Positions 44,797-56,932 of a DNA stretch of 64,000 nt are shown here, piece after piece. The DNA is from Nocardioides sp. zg-1230. Lineage in GTDB: Bacteria; Actinomycetota; Actinomycetes; Propionibacteriales; Nocardioidaceae. Where the stretch lies: positions 620,001 through 684,000 of the forward strand of contig NZ_JABJQZ010000004.1 of assembly GCF_013155335.1 (NCBI RefSeq), read 5' to 3'. Made by a program: the position numbers and the translations under genes. Below the pieces are notes generated by a model that was not told the DNA's origin, did no database searches, and saw only the letters and a program-made list of their open reading frames with translations. Numbering within the stretch: the stretch's first letter is position 1; every line of letters begins with the position of its first letter.

Positions 44797-45663
44797 GTGG
44801 AGCCCACTCCCGGGGAGCTCGTCATCGTCACCGGCATGACCGGTGCCGGCCGCAGCACCGCGGCCAAGGAGCTGGAGGACCTCGGCTACTTCGTCGTCGA
44901 CAACCTGCCGCCGACGCTGGTGCGCGACGTCGTGCGGCTCGTCGACGACAGCCGCGGCATCCACCAGCCGATCGCCGTCGTGGTCGACGTGCGGTCGGGC
45001 TCGTTCTTCGACTCCCTGCAGGCCAACCGGCACCAGCCGGTGACCGGCCGTCCGACGACGCTGCTGTTCCTCGAGGCCACCGACGACGTGCTGGTGCGTC
45101 GCCAGGAGGCCGCGCGTCGGCCGCACCCGCTGCAGGGCGGCGGCCGGCTCCTCCACGGCCTGCAGCGCGAGCGCGGCGTGATGGCCGACATCCGTGGCGA
45201 CGCCGACGTGCTGCTCGACACCTCCAACTTCAACGTCCACGAGCTCAAGGACCGCATCGCCGAGCTGTTCGGCACGGCCGCCTCGACACGGCTCAAGGTC
45301 ACCGTCATCAGCTTCGGCTTCAAGTACGGCATCCCGGTCGACGCCGACTGGGTCGCCGACATGCGGTTCCTGCCCAACCCGCACTGGGTCCCCGAGCTGC
45401 GCCCGCAGAACGGCCGCGACCCCGACGTGTCGGCGTACGTCCTCTCCCAGCCCGGTGCCGGCCGCTTCCTCGAGCAGTACCTCCCCGTCCTGCGGACGGT
45501 CGCCGAGGGCTACCTCACCGAGGGCAAGCGGTTCATGCAGGTCGCCGTCGGCTGCACCGGCGGCAAGCACCGCAGCGTCGCCATGACCGAGGCGATCGCG
45601 GGGCTGCTCCGCGAGTCCGGCTACGACGTCAGCACCGCCCACCGCGACCTCGGCAGGGAGTGA
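44797..45663 (+). CDS. rapZ: RNase adapter / nucleotide-binding protein RapZ
   Basis: A 288-residue protein with Walker A GMTGAGRSTAAKELEDLGY (Arg in place of the usual Lys, normal for actinobacterial members), VVDNLPPTLV, and the C-terminal VAVGCTGGKHRSVAMTEAIA. In E. coli RapZ controls glucosamine-6-phosphate synthase expression; in Gram-positive bacteria the YvcJ role is less clear. GTG 44797 is 3 bp after uvrC, and yvcK starts 1 bp after its stop. Confidence 0.95.
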   Translation: MEPTPGELVIVTGMTGAGRSTAAKELEDLGYFVVDNLPPTLVRDVVRLVDDSRGIHQPIAVVVDVRSGSFFDSLQANRHQPVTGRPTTLLFLEATDDVLVRRQEAARRPHPLQGGGRLLHGLQRERGVMADIRGDADVLLDTSNFNVHELKDRIAELFGTAASTRLKVTVISFGFKYGIPVDADWVADMRFLPNPHWVPELRPQNGRDPDVSAYVLSQPGAGRFLEQYLPVLRTVAEGYLTEGKRFMQVAVGCTGGKHRSVAMTEAIAGLLRESGYDVSTAHRDLGRE

Positions 45664-45664
45664 C

Positions 45665-46633
45665 GTGGCCCGCGACACCGCACAGGCTGCGGTGGCCCTC
45701 GGCGGCGGTCACGGCCTGTTCGCGACCCTGTCGGCGCTGCGCCGGCTGCACGACGACCTCACCATCGACGACCTCACCGCCGTCGTGACCGTCGCCGACA
45801 ACGGCGGCTCGTCGGGGCGCCTGCGCGGCGAGTTCGGCGTCCTGCCTCCCGGCGACCTGCGGATGGCGCTCGCCGCCCTGTGCGGTGACGACGAGTGGGG
45901 CCGCACCTGGGCCGACGTCCTGCAGCACCGGTTCGCCGGCCGCGGCGAGATGAACGGCCACGTCGTCGGCAACCTGCTGATCGTCGGGCTCTGGGAGCTC
46001 ATGGGGGAGCCGGTGCGGGCGCTCGACTGGGTCGGGCGGCTGCTGGGTGCCCACGGGCGCGTGCTGCCGATGGCGACCACTCCGATGGACATCACGGCGC
46101 GGGTGCGCGGCGCCGAGGAGGCCGAGCCGGAGGCTGTCACCGTCGTACGCGGCCAGGTCGAGGTGGCCACGACCGCAGGACGCATCGAGTCCGTCGCCCT
46201 CGTGCCGGAGGACCCGCAGGCCTGCGCCGAGGCGGTCGACGCCATCCTCGCCGCGGAATGGGTCGTGCTGGGACCGGGGTCGTGGTTCAGCTCGGTGATC
46301 CCGCACCTCATGGTGCCCGGTCTGCGCCGCGCGCTGGCCGACACCGCCGGCCGGCTCGTCGTGGTCCTCAACCTGGAGGCGCAGGCGGGGGAGACGACCG
46401 GCTTCGGTCCCGCCGACCACCTCGCCGCACTGTTCGAGCACGCACCCGACCTCACCGTCCACGCCGTGCTGGTCGACAGCTCGGCGCTGGCCGACGACCA
46501 CGAGCGGCTGGAGAAGGACGTGGCCGGTCGAGGTGCCCGTCTGGTGGTCGCCGACATCGCCGTCCCGGGGGAGCCGCGCCACGACCCCGACCGGCTGGCC
46601 GAGGCGTTCCGGCGGATCGTGGACGAGGCCTGA
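45665..46633 (+). CDS. yvcK: YvcK/CofD-like gluconeogenesis and morphogenesis factor
   Basis: A 322-residue protein starting VALGGGHGLFATLSALRRL with a Rossmann-like nucleotide-binding fold. VVTVADNGGSSGRLR is the family hallmark; later EWVVLGPGSWFSSVIPHLMV. YvcK (CuvA in mycobacteria) is a UDP-sugar-binding factor needed for normal cell wall and growth on gluconeogenic carbon. It is followed by whiA after 69 bp. Confidence 0.95.
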   Translation: MARDTAQAAVALGGGHGLFATLSALRRLHDDLTIDDLTAVVTVADNGGSSGRLRGEFGVLPPGDLRMALAALCGDDEWGRTWADVLQHRFAGRGEMNGHVVGNLLIVGLWELMGEPVRALDWVGRLLGAHGRVLPMATTPMDITARVRGAEEAEPEAVTVVRGQVEVATTAGRIESVALVPEDPQACAEAVDAILAAEWVVLGPGSWFSSVIPHLMVPGLRRALADTAGRLVVVLNLEAQAGETTGFGPADHLAALFEHAPDLTVHAVLVDSSALADDHERLEKDVAGRGARLVVADIAVPGEPRHDPDRLAEAFRRIVDEA

Positions 46634-46687
46634 GTCACGCCCACGCCCGAGCCTCACCCGTTCGCGCCGAGGGTCGTTGACCCACGT

Positions 46688-46696
46688 GGCAGGATG
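46688..46696 (+). promoter_or_regulatory. GGCAGGATG promoter-like element of whiA
   Basis: CAGGAT ends seven bases before ATG 46703. The same GGCAGGATG occurs before the DNA ligase and PaiB-like starts, suggesting a shared -10 form for leaderless starts. Confidence 0.4.
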
Positions 46697-46702
46697 CGCC
46701 CC

Positions 46703-47689
46703 ATGGCTATGACGGCACAGGTGAAGGCAGAGCTCGCCTCCACCCAGATCACCAAGACCTGCTGCCGCAAGGCCGAGGTGGCCTCGATGCTCCGCTTCGC
46801 CGGCGGCCTGCACATCGTCAGCGGCCGCATCGTCGTCGAGGCCGAGCTCGACACGGGCGCGGCCGCACGTCGCCTCCGCAAGGACATCTCCGAGGTCTAC
46901 GGGCACCCGTCCGACGTGGTGATGGTCCAGGGCAACGGCATCCGCAAGGGCAGCCGCTACATCGTGCGCGTCACCAAGGACGGCGAGGCCCTCGCCCGCC
47001 AGACCGGCCTGCTCGACCAGCGCGGTCGCCCGGTGCGCGGCCTGCCGCCCGCAGTCGTCAGCGGCGGCGGCTGCGACGCCGTGGCGGCGTGGCGCGGCGC
47101 CTTCCTCGCCCACGGCTCGCTCACCGAGCCCGGCCGCTCGTCCTCCCTCGAGATCACCTGCCCCGGCCCCGAGGCCGCGCTGGCCATCGTCGGCGTCGCC
47201 CGCCGCCTCGGCATCTCCGCCAAGGCGCGCGAGGTGCGCGGCGTCGACCGCGTCGTGATCCGTGACGGCGACGCCATCGGCGCCCTCCTCACCCGGCTCG
47301 GTGCCCACGAGTCGCTCATGGCCTGGGAGGAGCGCCGGATGCGTCGCGAGGTGCGCGCCACCGCCAACCGCCTCGCCAACTTCGACGACGCCAACCTCCG
47401 CCGCTCGGCCCGCGCGGCCGTGGCCGCCGGAGCGCGCGTGGAGCGCGCCCTCGAGATCCTCGGCGAGGAGATCCCCGACCACCTCCGTCAGGCCGGTCAC
47501 CTGCGCCTCGAGCACAAGCAGGCCTCGCTCGAGGAGCTCGGCCAGCTGCACGAGCCGGTCCTCACCAAGGACGCGATCGCCGGCCGCATCCGCCGCCTGC
47601 TGGCGATGGCCGACAAGCGCGCCGAGGAGCTCGGCATCCCCGACACGGAGTCGTCCCTGACCCCGGAGATGCTGGCCGAGGAGGCCTAG
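46703..47689 (+). CDS. whiA: sporulation/cell-division regulator WhiA
   Basis: A 328-residue protein starting [13 protein letters not shown]. Residues up to about 220 form a LAGLIDADG homing-endonuclease-like fold ([30 protein letters not shown]); the C-terminus is a helix-turn-helix ([20 protein letters not shown], then [11 protein letters not shown]). It activates sporulation-septation genes in Streptomyces; non-sporulating Actinobacteria keep it for division control. The TAG stop shares CTAG with the convergent ABC permease gene. Alternative start ATG 46694. Confidence 0.96.
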   Translation: MAMTAQVKAELASTQITKTCCRKAEVASMLRFAGGLHIVSGRIVVEAELDTGAAARRLRKDISEVYGHPSDVVMVQGNGIRKGSRYIVRVTKDGEALARQTGLLDQRGRPVRGLPPAVVSGGGCDAVAAWRGAFLAHGSLTEPGRSSSLEITCPGPEAALAIVGVARRLGISAKAREVRGVDRVVIRDGDAIGALLTRLGAHESLMAWEERRMRREVRATANRLANFDDANLRRSARAAVAAGARVERALEILGEEIPDHLRQAGHLRLEHKQASLEELGQLHEPVLTKDAIAGRIRRLLAMADKRAEELGIPDTESSLTPEMLAEEA

Positions 47690-50600
47690 CGGGCCTTCTC
47701 CCGCAGCGACGCCCCGCGGGCACGTCGTACGGTCGCCCAGGCGCTCAGCAGGGCGACCGTGCCGAGCAGCACGCCCACGACCAGCGCGGTCACGCTCAGC
47801 AGCGCGGGATCGACCCGGGCGACGACCCGCGGCCACGACGCCTCCTCGACCTGGCCCAGCGTGATCCGACCCAGGACGATGAGCTGGGCGGCCGCGCCCG
47901 CGAGCAGGCCCGCGACGGCGGCGGCGCCCAGCACCACGACCTGCTCGACGCCCACCGCCAACAGCACGGAGCGGCGTCGTACGCCCACGACGCTCAACGC
48001 GGCTGCGTCCATCCGGCGGCCCGGCAGCTGGATCGCCGTGGTGACCACGAGTCCGGCCACCGCCATCAGCAGCACGAGCACCGCGGCGACGAGGTAGAGG
48101 CGCAGGGCGAGGGCGTACGCCGTCTCGTCGAGGCGGTCGCGTTCCTGGGCGTGCAACCGCTCGACCGTCAGCCCCTGCCGCGCGAGCGCCGTCGAGACCC
48201 GCTCGGGGGTGTCTGCCGCGGCCAGCACCCGCACCTCGAACTCCTCCTCGTAGACCGTGCGGTTGGTCGTCAGGACGGCATAGTCGATCAGCACGCCCTC
48301 GGGACCGAGGAAGGGGACGCTCTCGGCGACCAGCACGGCCTCGGACGGCGGCGGGCCGCCGACCGTGGAGGTGGCCGCGCCGGCGGCGACCCGGCCCAGC
48401 CGGTCGACGGCCTCGCGCCCGGCGACCACGGGACGCAGACCCCCGGCTCCGGAGGTGAGGCCGGCCTTGCCGGTCCCGGAGGCGGTGACCACGAGGCCCG
48501 CGCCCGTGACCCGTACGTCCTGGGCGGCCTGGGTGATGCCCTCGCCGACGAGGTGCCAGTCGCCGTCGGTGAGCACGTCGGAGGCGTCACGTCCGTCGAC
48601 CTCGACCGGGCCGACGGCGTAGTCGCCGAAGAGGTCGGTCGGCAGGCCGGCGGGCCCGGCGAGGGCGAGGCCCTCGATCGTGCAGCCCTTCTCGCACGGG
48701 ACGCGTTCGGTGGCGGCGGTCTCGCCGGGCGGGAACGGGCCGACGTAGGCGTTGAACGTGTCGCCGTCGGCGGTGCGCAGCCGCATCTCGACGGTGACCT
48801 CCTCCGAGGCCCGGGGCACGACCAGGCCCAACCGGAGGCGGGTGCCCGTCAGCGCCGGCGGGGACGGGCGCGTGATGAGGCCGACCACGTCCTCGACACC
48901 GTGGCCGGGGGTCCACGACGGGTCCCACAGCGACGCGGTGGGCAGCCGCGGCGCGTCGGCGACGACGTACACGCCGTCCTGGGCGTTCCAGGTGCCGGTG
49001 GCCATGAGCCACCGGCCGTCGGGGTCGAGGCGGCGGGTGAGCGCCACGGCCTCGCGCATCGGCAGCTCGCTGGCCCAGACGGTGCTGGCGGGTGCCTGGG
49101 TGGCGGCCACACTGGCCCGCCACGCGCCCGCCGCGTCGAAGGTGCCGGCACCGAAGGTGACGACGGCGATCGCGATCGTCAGCGGCAGCACGACGAGGGT
49201 GCCGACGGCGCGCCGCGCCACGGCCCGCACCGCCAGGAAGCCCGCGACGCCGCGGGCCGGCCGCCGCGCGAGCGCCCCTGCCGCGGCGCGAGCCCCACCG
49301 GCGGCGCCGAGTCCCAGCACGGCCGCGATGAGGAGCGGCAGCGCGAGGTCCGCCGCGTCGGTGGCGTCGCCGGCGGGACGGGTGAGGGCGGCGCCGACGA
49401 GGACGACGGTGAGCGCCACCAGCGCCAGCGCACCCAGCACGGCGAGCCGACCCGCCGGGCGGGGTCGGGCCTGTCCGCCCAGCTGGTCGGCGAGGCTGCG
49501 GGCCAGGACGGCCCGCGTGGACACGACGCAGACCGCGACCGCGCAGGCGACGACCGCGACGCACGCCAGCACGACGTACGCCGGCAGCGGGACGGGCACG
49601 CCCGCCGGCAGCCAGGCGCGCACCAGCGCCCAGGTGAGCGCGACACCACCCGCGACGCCGAAGGGCACGGACGCGACGACGAGGAGCAACGGTTCGCTCA
49701 GCGCGAGCACCCACGTCCGGCGTCGGTCGGCGCCACGCAGCGAGGCCAGGGCCAGGTCGGGGACCCGCAGCTCGCCGGCCGCCGAGGTGAGGCGGCTGAG
49801 CAGGGCGAGCGCGACCAGGACGAGCGAGACCACGGCCGGGGCCACGGCGAGCAGGGCCGCACGCCGTTCCCGGTCGACGTCGGCGACGATGCCGTCGAGG
49901 TCGTTGTTCGAGATCTCCGCGGCGGTGCCGACCTCGAGCTGCTGGGGGGCCGGGTCCGCGGCGGCGCGCTCGGCCAGTGCTGGCAGGTCGGCGGCATCGA
50001 GGTCGGCAGGCACGTCGATGCGGCTGTCGACCCGGACGAGGAGCAGGCTCGGAGCGAGACCCGCGAGCTGGTCGGGTGCGACGAGGTAGGGCGCCGGCTG
50101 GCGGGGGATCTCGGTGCCGGTGGCCACGGTGGCCGGCACCGACGCGAGCCGGGTGGGTTCGAACCAGAAGTCCTCCAGCGCCTCGCGCCGCTCGGCCGGG
50201 ACGGTCGGGCCCGACGGGTAGGCATAGGTGCCGACGAGGGTGAGCGTGCCGAACGGCTCGCCCAGGTCGATGCGGTCGCCGAGCTCGTGCCCGTCCTCCT
50301 CGGCGTCACCGGCCAGCACCGCCACCTCGCCCGGGGCGGACGGGCAGCGACCGTCGAGGTCGAGGTGCGTGCACGCGTCCGGCTTCGCCATCAGCATCAC
50401 CTCGCCGAGGGCCCCGGGGGCGAGCACCCGCGCGGTCTCCAGCTGGGCCGTCGGGGCGTGCTGGTCGTCCGGCAGGACGAGCTGGTCGAGGGCGTCGTCG
50501 AGCAGGGCCGACGGGTCGTCCGTCGAGGCGCTCGGACGGACCTCCCACGTCCGCCCCGTCAGCACGTTGCGCTCCTCGGAGAGTCGGGTGACGGCGTACG

Positions 50601-50727
50601 CGTTGCCGACGGCGGCGGCGAAGGACGGGCCCAGGACGGCAGAGCCCAGCGCCACCACCAGCAGGAGCAAAGTGCCGACCGAGAGCAGGGCACGTGACCT
50701 CAGGCCGTCGAGCGCCACGCGGATCAC
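47686..50727 (-). CDS. large FtsX-family ABC transporter permease (2)
   Basis: A 1013-residue membrane protein. An N-terminal helix ([20 protein letters not shown]) is followed by a ~230-residue extracellular domain. Two FtsX-like membrane blocks, with helices near 260, 310 and 360 and near the C-terminus ([20 protein letters not shown] and later), flank another large exported region. The pattern fits MacB/FtsX-type permeases used for lipoprotein or peptide extrusion rather than import. GTG 50727 overlaps the upstream permease stop. It is the last gene of a four-gene minus-strand operon. Confidence 0.85.
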   Translation of the reverse strand: MIRVALDGLRSRALLSVGTLLLLVVALGSAVLGPSFAAAVGNAYAVTRLSEERNVLTGRTWEVRPSASTDDPSALLDDALDQLVLPDDQHAPTAQLETARVLAPGALGEVMLMAKPDACTHLDLDGRCPSAPGEVAVLAGDAEEDGHELGDRIDLGEPFGTLTLVGTYAYPSGPTVPAERREALEDFWFEPTRLASVPATVATGTEIPRQPAPYLVAPDQLAGLAPSLLLVRVDSRIDVPADLDAADLPALAERAAADPAPQQLEVGTAAEISNNDLDGIVADVDRERRAALLAVAPAVVSLVLVALALLSRLTSAAGELRVPDLALASLRGADRRRTWVLALSEPLLLVVASVPFGVAGGVALTWALVRAWLPAGVPVPLPAYVVLACVAVVACAVAVCVVSTRAVLARSLADQLGGQARPRPAGRLAVLGALALVALTVVLVGAALTRPAGDATDAADLALPLLIAAVLGLGAAGGARAAAGALARRPARGVAGFLAVRAVARRAVGTLVVLPLTIAIAVVTFGAGTFDAAGAWRASVAATQAPASTVWASELPMREAVALTRRLDPDGRWLMATGTWNAQDGVYVVADAPRLPTASLWDPSWTPGHGVEDVVGLITRPSPPALTGTRLRLGLVVPRASEEVTVEMRLRTADGDTFNAYVGPFPPGETAATERVPCEKGCTIEGLALAGPAGLPTDLFGDYAVGPVEVDGRDASDVLTDGDWHLVGEGITQAAQDVRVTGAGLVVTASGTGKAGLTSGAGGLRPVVAGREAVDRLGRVAAGAATSTVGGPPPSEAVLVAESVPFLGPEGVLIDYAVLTTNRTVYEEEFEVRVLAAADTPERVSTALARQGLTVERLHAQERDRLDETAYALALRLYLVAAVLVLLMAVAGLVVTTAIQLPGRRMDAAALSVVGVRRRSVLLAVGVEQVVVLGAAAVAGLLAGAAAQLIVLGRITLGQVEEASWPRVVARVDPALLSVTALVVGVLLGTVALLSAWATVRRARGASLREKAR

Positions 50728-52949
50728 GGCGTGACCTCCTCGCGCAACCGGGCGGGGAGGCTCGCCCGGTCGGGGATGCTGTCGGTCCACCAGGTGGTGA
50801 CTGCGGCCAGCACCGTCGCGACGGCGCCCGCGAGGAGGATCGCGAGCAGACGCGGACCCGTGTCGAGGGGGAGCTGTCCGGGACCGGTCTCCAGCACGGG
50901 GAGGGCGTCGGAGAGGGCGCCGACGACCAGGAGCGTCGCGGCGACGGTCGCCAGCCCGGCGCTGAGGGAGACGATCCCGACGCCCAGGCGGCCGGCGGTG
51001 CGCTGGTCGGAGCGTCGGACGCCGACGAGCCGGAGGACCGCGCGCTCGTGGGTGCGCTCGCGGCGCAGCCGGGCGGCCGGCAGCGCGACGGCCAGGAACC
51101 CCAGCAGCGCGCCACCGGCCGCCAGCAGGGCGAACCGGGCGGCCACGCCCTCGTCGGCGTCCTCGATGACCTGCGGGGAGAGCTCGGAGCCCTGCCGCGG
51201 CGTGCCGACCCGGGCGAGCACGTCCTCCGGGGTGTCGCCGCGCGCCAGGACCAGCGGCTCGGCCCGGGCCACGGCGCCGGTGCCGGCGACGGAGGAGGTG
51301 GTGAGGTCGAGGACGGTGCCGGCTGCGCCCACCAGGGGCAGCGCGTCCGCCGTCCCCAGGACGCGCGCGGGTCGGGCCATGCCGCCGGTGGTGGGGGCCT
51401 CGGGTCCGTCGGGCCACACGACGGTGTCGGTCGCGAGGACGGGTGCCGCCCAGGGGGAGCGGTCGGTGGCCAGGTAGCTGGTGCCGGCGCTGCTCGGACG
51501 GACGCGGAGGCGACCCGGCGTGGCGGCGACCTCCCCGGGAGGCCGGTCGTCGGGCTCGGCCAGCGTCCACGGGCGGGCGAGCAGGTCGAGCCCGCCGACG
51601 TCGAGGGTGGTGAGGTCCAGGGAGGGGCGCTGGCACCGGGGCTGGGCCCAGCGGTCGTCGTTGCACGGGAAGCCGATGGCGACCTCGAGACCGGTCACCC
51701 GGCAGCCGGTCTCGCAGCGGACCAGCTCGGCCGACACCGTCGTCGGCACGCCCGGCGCCGGGCGCTCGAACACGGTCTGCCGACCCACCCCCGTCGGGCT
51801 CACCGTCAGGACGTCGAGGCGCAGGGGTCGGGGGCGGGGGCCGTCGAGCTCGAGGCGGACGGTCAGGCGACGTCCGGTGGTGACGGGCTCCGGGTCGGTC
51901 TCCGCAGCCGCGGCGCGGAGGTCGGTCACCAGCGCGGAGCCGCGGGTCGCGACGGTCCCCTCGAGCCCGTCGCCGACCACGCGCTCGTAGCGCGAGGTGT
52001 CGAGGTAGACCCGGCGCGAGATCGGCCGCTCGTCCTCGAAGACGCGGATCGCCGCCATCAGCCACCGGCCCTCCGGATCCGCGTCGCGGGTCGCCGTGAC
52101 CAGCTCCTCGGCCGATCCGTCGTACGGCACCACGAGCGGCGTCGGGGCCGTGACGAGGGTGGTGTCGTCCGCCCAGCCCTCGACCGCCAGCGCCGTGTTG
52201 GCGGCGCACCCGAGGAGCACGGCCGACCCGACCAGGACCGGCAGACCGGTCGAGGCACGTGGCAGCGCGAGGCGGTGGCCGGCGAGCGAGGGCCCCAGGC
52301 CGGGACGTGTCGCGAGCCGCCGCGCGACCAACCGCACGACCGCGGTCGCCAGCAGTCCGGCGGCGAGCCCGACGACCGCAGGGGCGGTGAAGGCCCACAC
52401 GTCCGGGACGGACGAGGACCGGCGCAGGATCACGACGACCGCTGCGACCGCGACGACCACGGGCACGAGCGCCGACACGGTGCCGGCACGGCGCGCCCGC
52501 TCCCCAGCGGCCGGACGGAGCAGGTCGGTCAAGGGACCGCGCACCGCGACGACCATGGCCGTGACCACCGTGGCGGTGGCGACGAGCCACACCCCGGCCG
52601 TCAGTCCCGCGGACGCGGCCTCGGCGCCGAGGGCCAGCGGCACGGCCACGCCCGCCACGCCGCCGAGGAGCGCCGTCAGCAGCGGCTCGGCGACGAGCGC
52701 GGACACCCAGCCGACCCCTCGGCGGCCGTGCAGCCGAAGCAGGGCCGCCTCCTGCCTCCGGGCGGCGCCGAGGGCCAGGCCCGCTCCGGGGAGCACCCCG
52801 GCGGCGAGCAGCACCAGCGGGGCCAGGAGGGCGGGCCGCCCGCTCCCGTCGGCGAGCACGGTCGCGGCGGTGACCACGGCGATGGCAGCGGCGACGGGCA
52901 GGTGGGTGCCCCGCCGGGCCCACCACCCGGCAACCAGCCGCAACGTCAT
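50724..52949 (-). CDS. large FtsX-family ABC transporter permease (1)
   Basis: A 741-residue membrane protein. It starts with a basic TLRLVAGWWARRG and a helix, then hydrophobic blocks near 35-150 and 190-260. A Cys-containing extracellular domain lies about 290-600 (RCETGCRVTGLEVAIG), and C-terminal FtsX-like helices end the protein (FALLAAGGALLGFLAVALPA and after). It shares the CETGC/CEKGC-type feature with its partner, hinting at a common origin. The ATPase gene upstream ends 3 bp before in an overlapping arrangement. Confidence 0.85.
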   Translation of the reverse strand: MTLRLVAGWWARRGTHLPVAAAIAVVTAATVLADGSGRPALLAPLVLLAAGVLPGAGLALGAARRQEAALLRLHGRRGVGWVSALVAEPLLTALLGGVAGVAVPLALGAEAASAGLTAGVWLVATATVVTAMVVAVRGPLTDLLRPAAGERARRAGTVSALVPVVVAVAAVVVILRRSSSVPDVWAFTAPAVVGLAAGLLATAVVRLVARRLATRPGLGPSLAGHRLALPRASTGLPVLVGSAVLLGCAANTALAVEGWADDTTLVTAPTPLVVPYDGSAEELVTATRDADPEGRWLMAAIRVFEDERPISRRVYLDTSRYERVVGDGLEGTVATRGSALVTDLRAAAAETDPEPVTTGRRLTVRLELDGPRPRPLRLDVLTVSPTGVGRQTVFERPAPGVPTTVSAELVRCETGCRVTGLEVAIGFPCNDDRWAQPRCQRPSLDLTTLDVGGLDLLARPWTLAEPDDRPPGEVAATPGRLRVRPSSAGTSYLATDRSPWAAPVLATDTVVWPDGPEAPTTGGMARPARVLGTADALPLVGAAGTVLDLTTSSVAGTGAVARAEPLVLARGDTPEDVLARVGTPRQGSELSPQVIEDADEGVAARFALLAAGGALLGFLAVALPAARLRRERTHERAVLRLVGVRRSDQRTAGRLGVGIVSLSAGLATVAATLLVVGALSDALPVLETGPGQLPLDTGPRLLAILLAGAVATVLAAVTTWWTDSIPDRASLPARLREEVTP

Positions 52950-53602
52950 ACGAGTCGGCCCTCGTCGATCGCCACGTGGTGGTCGGCCAGGTCGACGATG
53001 GAGGGGTCGTGCGTGGCGATCACGACCACGCATCCGCGCTCGGCCTCGGCGCGGAGCGCGTCGAGGACGATTGAGACGTTGCCCTGGTCGAGCTCGCTGG
53101 TCGGCTCGTCGGCGAGCAGCACCGGGGCGCCGACGACCAGGCCGCGGGCGCAGGCCACACGCTGGAGCTGTCCGCCGGACAGCTCCTCCACCTGGCGGTC
53201 GCCGAGGTCGGCGATGTCGAAGCGGGCCAGCGCAGCCTCGGCACGGTCGGACGCGTCGGTCCACGACGTCCCGCGGGCGCGGAGCGCGATCGCGACGTTC
53301 TCGCGCGCGGAGAGGATGGGGACCAGGCCGTAGACCTGGAGCACGAAGGCGATCTCGGGCGGCGGGTCGCCATCGCCCTGCCACGTCGGGCTGCCGTCGT
53401 ACGTCGCCGAGCCGGTGGTGGGGGCGACCAGGCCGCCGGCGATCGAGAGCAGCGTCGTCTTGCCCGACCCGCTCGGCCCGGAGACGGCCGTGACGCGGCC
53501 GGCGGCGAACGTCACCGACACGTCGTCGAGCAGTAGGGGCCCGGGCTGGTAGCTGACCCGGTCGACGACCAGGTCGCCGGTGGTGCTCATCGGGCCGCTC
53601 AT
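52946..53602 (-). CDS. ABC transporter ATP-binding protein (2)
   Basis: A 218-residue ATPase with Walker A AVSGPSGSGKTTLLS, signature ELSGGQLQRVACARGL, Walker B VLLADEPTSELD and switch His in VIATHDPSIV: the LolD/MacB-like small type that pairs with FtsX permeases. The ATG at 53602 overlaps the previous stop (ATGA). A second in-frame ATG at 53590 is possible. Two different ATPases plus two different permeases suggest a heteromeric complex or two related exporters. Confidence 0.92.
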   Translation of the reverse strand: MSGPMSTTGDLVVDRVSYQPGPLLLDDVSVTFAAGRVTAVSGPSGSGKTTLLSIAGGLVAPTTGSATYDGSPTWQGDGDPPPEIAFVLQVYGLVPILSARENVAIALRARGTSWTDASDRAEAALARFDIADLGDRQVEELSGGQLQRVACARGLVVGAPVLLADEPTSELDQGNVSIVLDALRAEAERGCVVVIATHDPSIVDLADHHVAIDEGRLV

Positions 53603-54471
53603 CGGAGGCCGTCCCGCGGGATGCCGGTCTCGTCGGCCGGGTGGGTGATGACGATCCGTCGCGGCTCGGCGTCGACCCGGACCAGGGTGCCGGCCGGCCA
53701 CTGCGTGGTGACGTGGGAGGGCAGGTGGAGCACGCCCTCGCTGCCGATGACAGCGTACTCGGCGCCGTGGTGGCCCTCGGACCCCACCCGGCCGCCCTTC
53801 ATCGTCACGGTGCGGGGGAACGTCGCCGCGACCTCCGGCTGGTGGGTGACGACGACGACGGTGGTGCCGAAGTCGCGGTTGAGGTCGTGGAGCAGGCCGA
53901 CGACGGCGTCGCGGTCGACGTGGGAGAGCTGGCTGGTGGGCTCGTCGGCGAGCAGCAGGCCCGGTGTGGTCGCGACGGCGCACGCGAGGGCCAGGCGCTG
54001 CCGCTGGCCGCCCGACATCGTGCTCACCACCTGGTCGGCCTGGTCGGTCAGCCCCATCCGGTCGAGCAGGTCGGCCACGCTCGGTGCGCGGTCGGCCTCC
54101 TCGGCGGTCATGCCTACGCGGGCGAACTCGATGTTGCGTCGCGCCGTCGTGTAGGGGAGGAGGTTGCGGGTGGCTCCCTGCAGCATCGTCGACACCCGGC
54201 GGGCCCGGAGCCGCGCGAGGTGCCGCTCGCCCATCCGGGAGATGTCGTCCTCGCCGAGGAGGATTCGCCCGGCGCTGGGTCGCTGGATGCCCCCGAGGAG
54301 TGCGAGGAGGGTGGACTTGCCCGACCCGCTCGGGCCGAGGAACGCGACGCGCTCGCCCGGGGCGATCTCGAGGTCGACGCCCTGCAGCGCGACCACGTCG
54401 TGGCCCTCGAAGGTGCGGTAGAGGTGCACCACGCCCGAGCACCGGACGCCGATGCCGCCCCCGTCCTGCAC
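53599..54471 (-). CDS. ABC transporter ATP-binding protein (1)
   Basis: A 290-residue ATPase with Walker [19 protein letters not shown], signature TMSGGQRQRLALACAV, Walker B LLLADEPTS and His switch VVVVTHQPEVA. It carries a C-terminal extension of about 65 residues beyond the core (from about residue 225), which the partner lacks. GTG 54471 opens the four-gene cassette, which diverges from gap and separates whiA from the glycolytic genes. Confidence 0.92.
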   Translation of the reverse strand: MQDGGGIGVRCSGVVHLYRTFEGHDVVALQGVDLEIAPGERVAFLGPSGSGKSTLLALLGGIQRPSAGRILLGEDDISRMGERHLARLRARRVSTMLQGATRNLLPYTTARRNIEFARVGMTAEEADRAPSVADLLDRMGLTDQADQVVSTMSGGQRQRLALACAVATTPGLLLADEPTSQLSHVDRDAVVGLLHDLNRDFGTTVVVVTHQPEVAATFPRTVTMKGGRVGSEGHHGAEYAVIGSEGVLHLPSHVTTQWPAGTLVRVDAEPRRIVITHPADETGIPRDGLR

Positions 54472-54475
54472 CTGA

Positions 54476-55711
<1,236 letters not shown>

Positions 55712-55715
55712 CCCG

Positions 55716-56930
55716 ATGGCCGAGTCCACCGCTGGCATCGAGTCCCTCGGTGACCTGAAGGGCAAGCGCGTCCTGGTCCGCTCGGACCTCAACGTGCCCC
55801 TCGACGGCACCACCATCACCGACGACGGCCGGATCCGCGCGAGCGTGCCGACCATCCGGCAGCTCTCCGAGGCCGGAGCCCGGGTGGTCGTCACCGCCCA
55901 CCTGGGCCGGCCGAAGGGCGAGCCCGACCCGCAGTACTCTCTCGAGCCGGTCTCCGCCCGGCTGTCCGAGCTGCTCGGACGGCCCGTCGCCTTCGCGACC
56001 GACACCGTCGGTGCGAGCGCGTCGGAGACGGTCGCGGGGCTGCAGGACGGCGATGTCGCCCTGCTCGAGAACGTCCGCTTCAACGACGGCGAGACCAGCA
56101 AGGACGACGAGGTCCGCGGAGCGTTCGCCGACCAGCTCGCCCAGCTGGCCGACGCCTTCGTCTCCGACGGCTTCGGGGTCGTGCACCGCAAGCAGGCCAG
56201 CGTGTACGACGTCGCGCTGCGGCTGCCGTCCGCGATGGGCGGCCTGGTCGCGGCCGAGGTCGACGTGCTGCGCCGGCTGACCGAGGAGCCCGAGCGGCCC
56301 TACGTCGTCGTGCTCGGCGGGTCGAAGGTCTCCGACAAGCTCGGGGTCATCGACAACCTCATCGACAAGGCCGACAAGCTGCTCATCGGTGGCGGCATGG
56401 TCTTCACCTTCCTCAAGGCCCAGGGCCACGAGGTCGGCAAGAGCCTGCTCGAGGCCGACCAGCTCGACACCTGCACCCGCTACCTCCGCGAGGCCGCGGA
56501 CCGCGGTGTCGAGATCGTGCTGCCGACCGACGTCGTGGTCGACACGGCGTTCCCGTCGGACGACCGCGAGCCCCAGCCGTCCGTCGTACCCGCCTCGGAG
56601 ATCCCGGCCGACGCCCTCGGCCTCGACATCGGGCCCGAGTCGGCGGCCGCGTTCGCCGCGGCGCTCGCGGACGCGAGGACGGTGTTCTGGAACGGCCCGA
56701 TGGGCGTGTTCGAGACCGACGCCTTCGCCGGCGGCACCCGTGCCGTCGCCGAGGCCCTGACGAAGGTCGACGGGCTGTCGGTCGTCGGCGGCGGCGACTC
56801 CGCCGCTGCCGTGCGCCAGCTCGGCTTCGACGAGGCCGCGTTCGGCCACATCTCCACCGGCGGTGGCGCGTCGCTGGAGTTCCTGGAGGGCAAGGAGCTC
56901 CCGGGCATCGCCGTACTCGAGAGGGGCTGA
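55716..56930 (+). CDS. pgk: phosphoglycerate kinase
   Basis: A 404-residue glycolytic kinase that makes ATP from 1,3-bisphosphoglycerate. Signature [48 protein letters not shown] and the nucleotide-binding [13 protein letters not shown] near the end. It starts 4 bp after the gap stop and ends 2 bp before tpiA, consistent with one operon. Confidence 0.98.
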   Translation: MAESTAGIESLGDLKGKRVLVRSDLNVPLDGTTITDDGRIRASVPTIRQLSEAGARVVVTAHLGRPKGEPDPQYSLEPVSARLSELLGRPVAFATDTVGASASETVAGLQDGDVALLENVRFNDGETSKDDEVRGAFADQLAQLADAFVSDGFGVVHRKQASVYDVALRLPSAMGGLVAAEVDVLRRLTEEPERPYVVVLGGSKVSDKLGVIDNLIDKADKLLIGGGMVFTFLKAQGHEVGKSLLEADQLDTCTRYLREAADRGVEIVLPTDVVVDTAFPSDDREPQPSVVPASEIPADALGLDIGPESAAAFAAALADARTVFWNGPMGVFETDAFAGGTRAVAEALTKVDGLSVVGGGDSAAAVRQLGFDEAAFGHISTGGGASLEFLEGKELPGIAVLERG

Positions 56931-56932
56931 CC

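Noticed and set aside
47686..52926. One 1746-codon minus-strand protein
   Set aside because: The frame stays open by chance through the first permease gene. The FtsX-type permease itself starts at GTG 50727, overlapping the stop of the other permease, and only that part has membrane-protein character.
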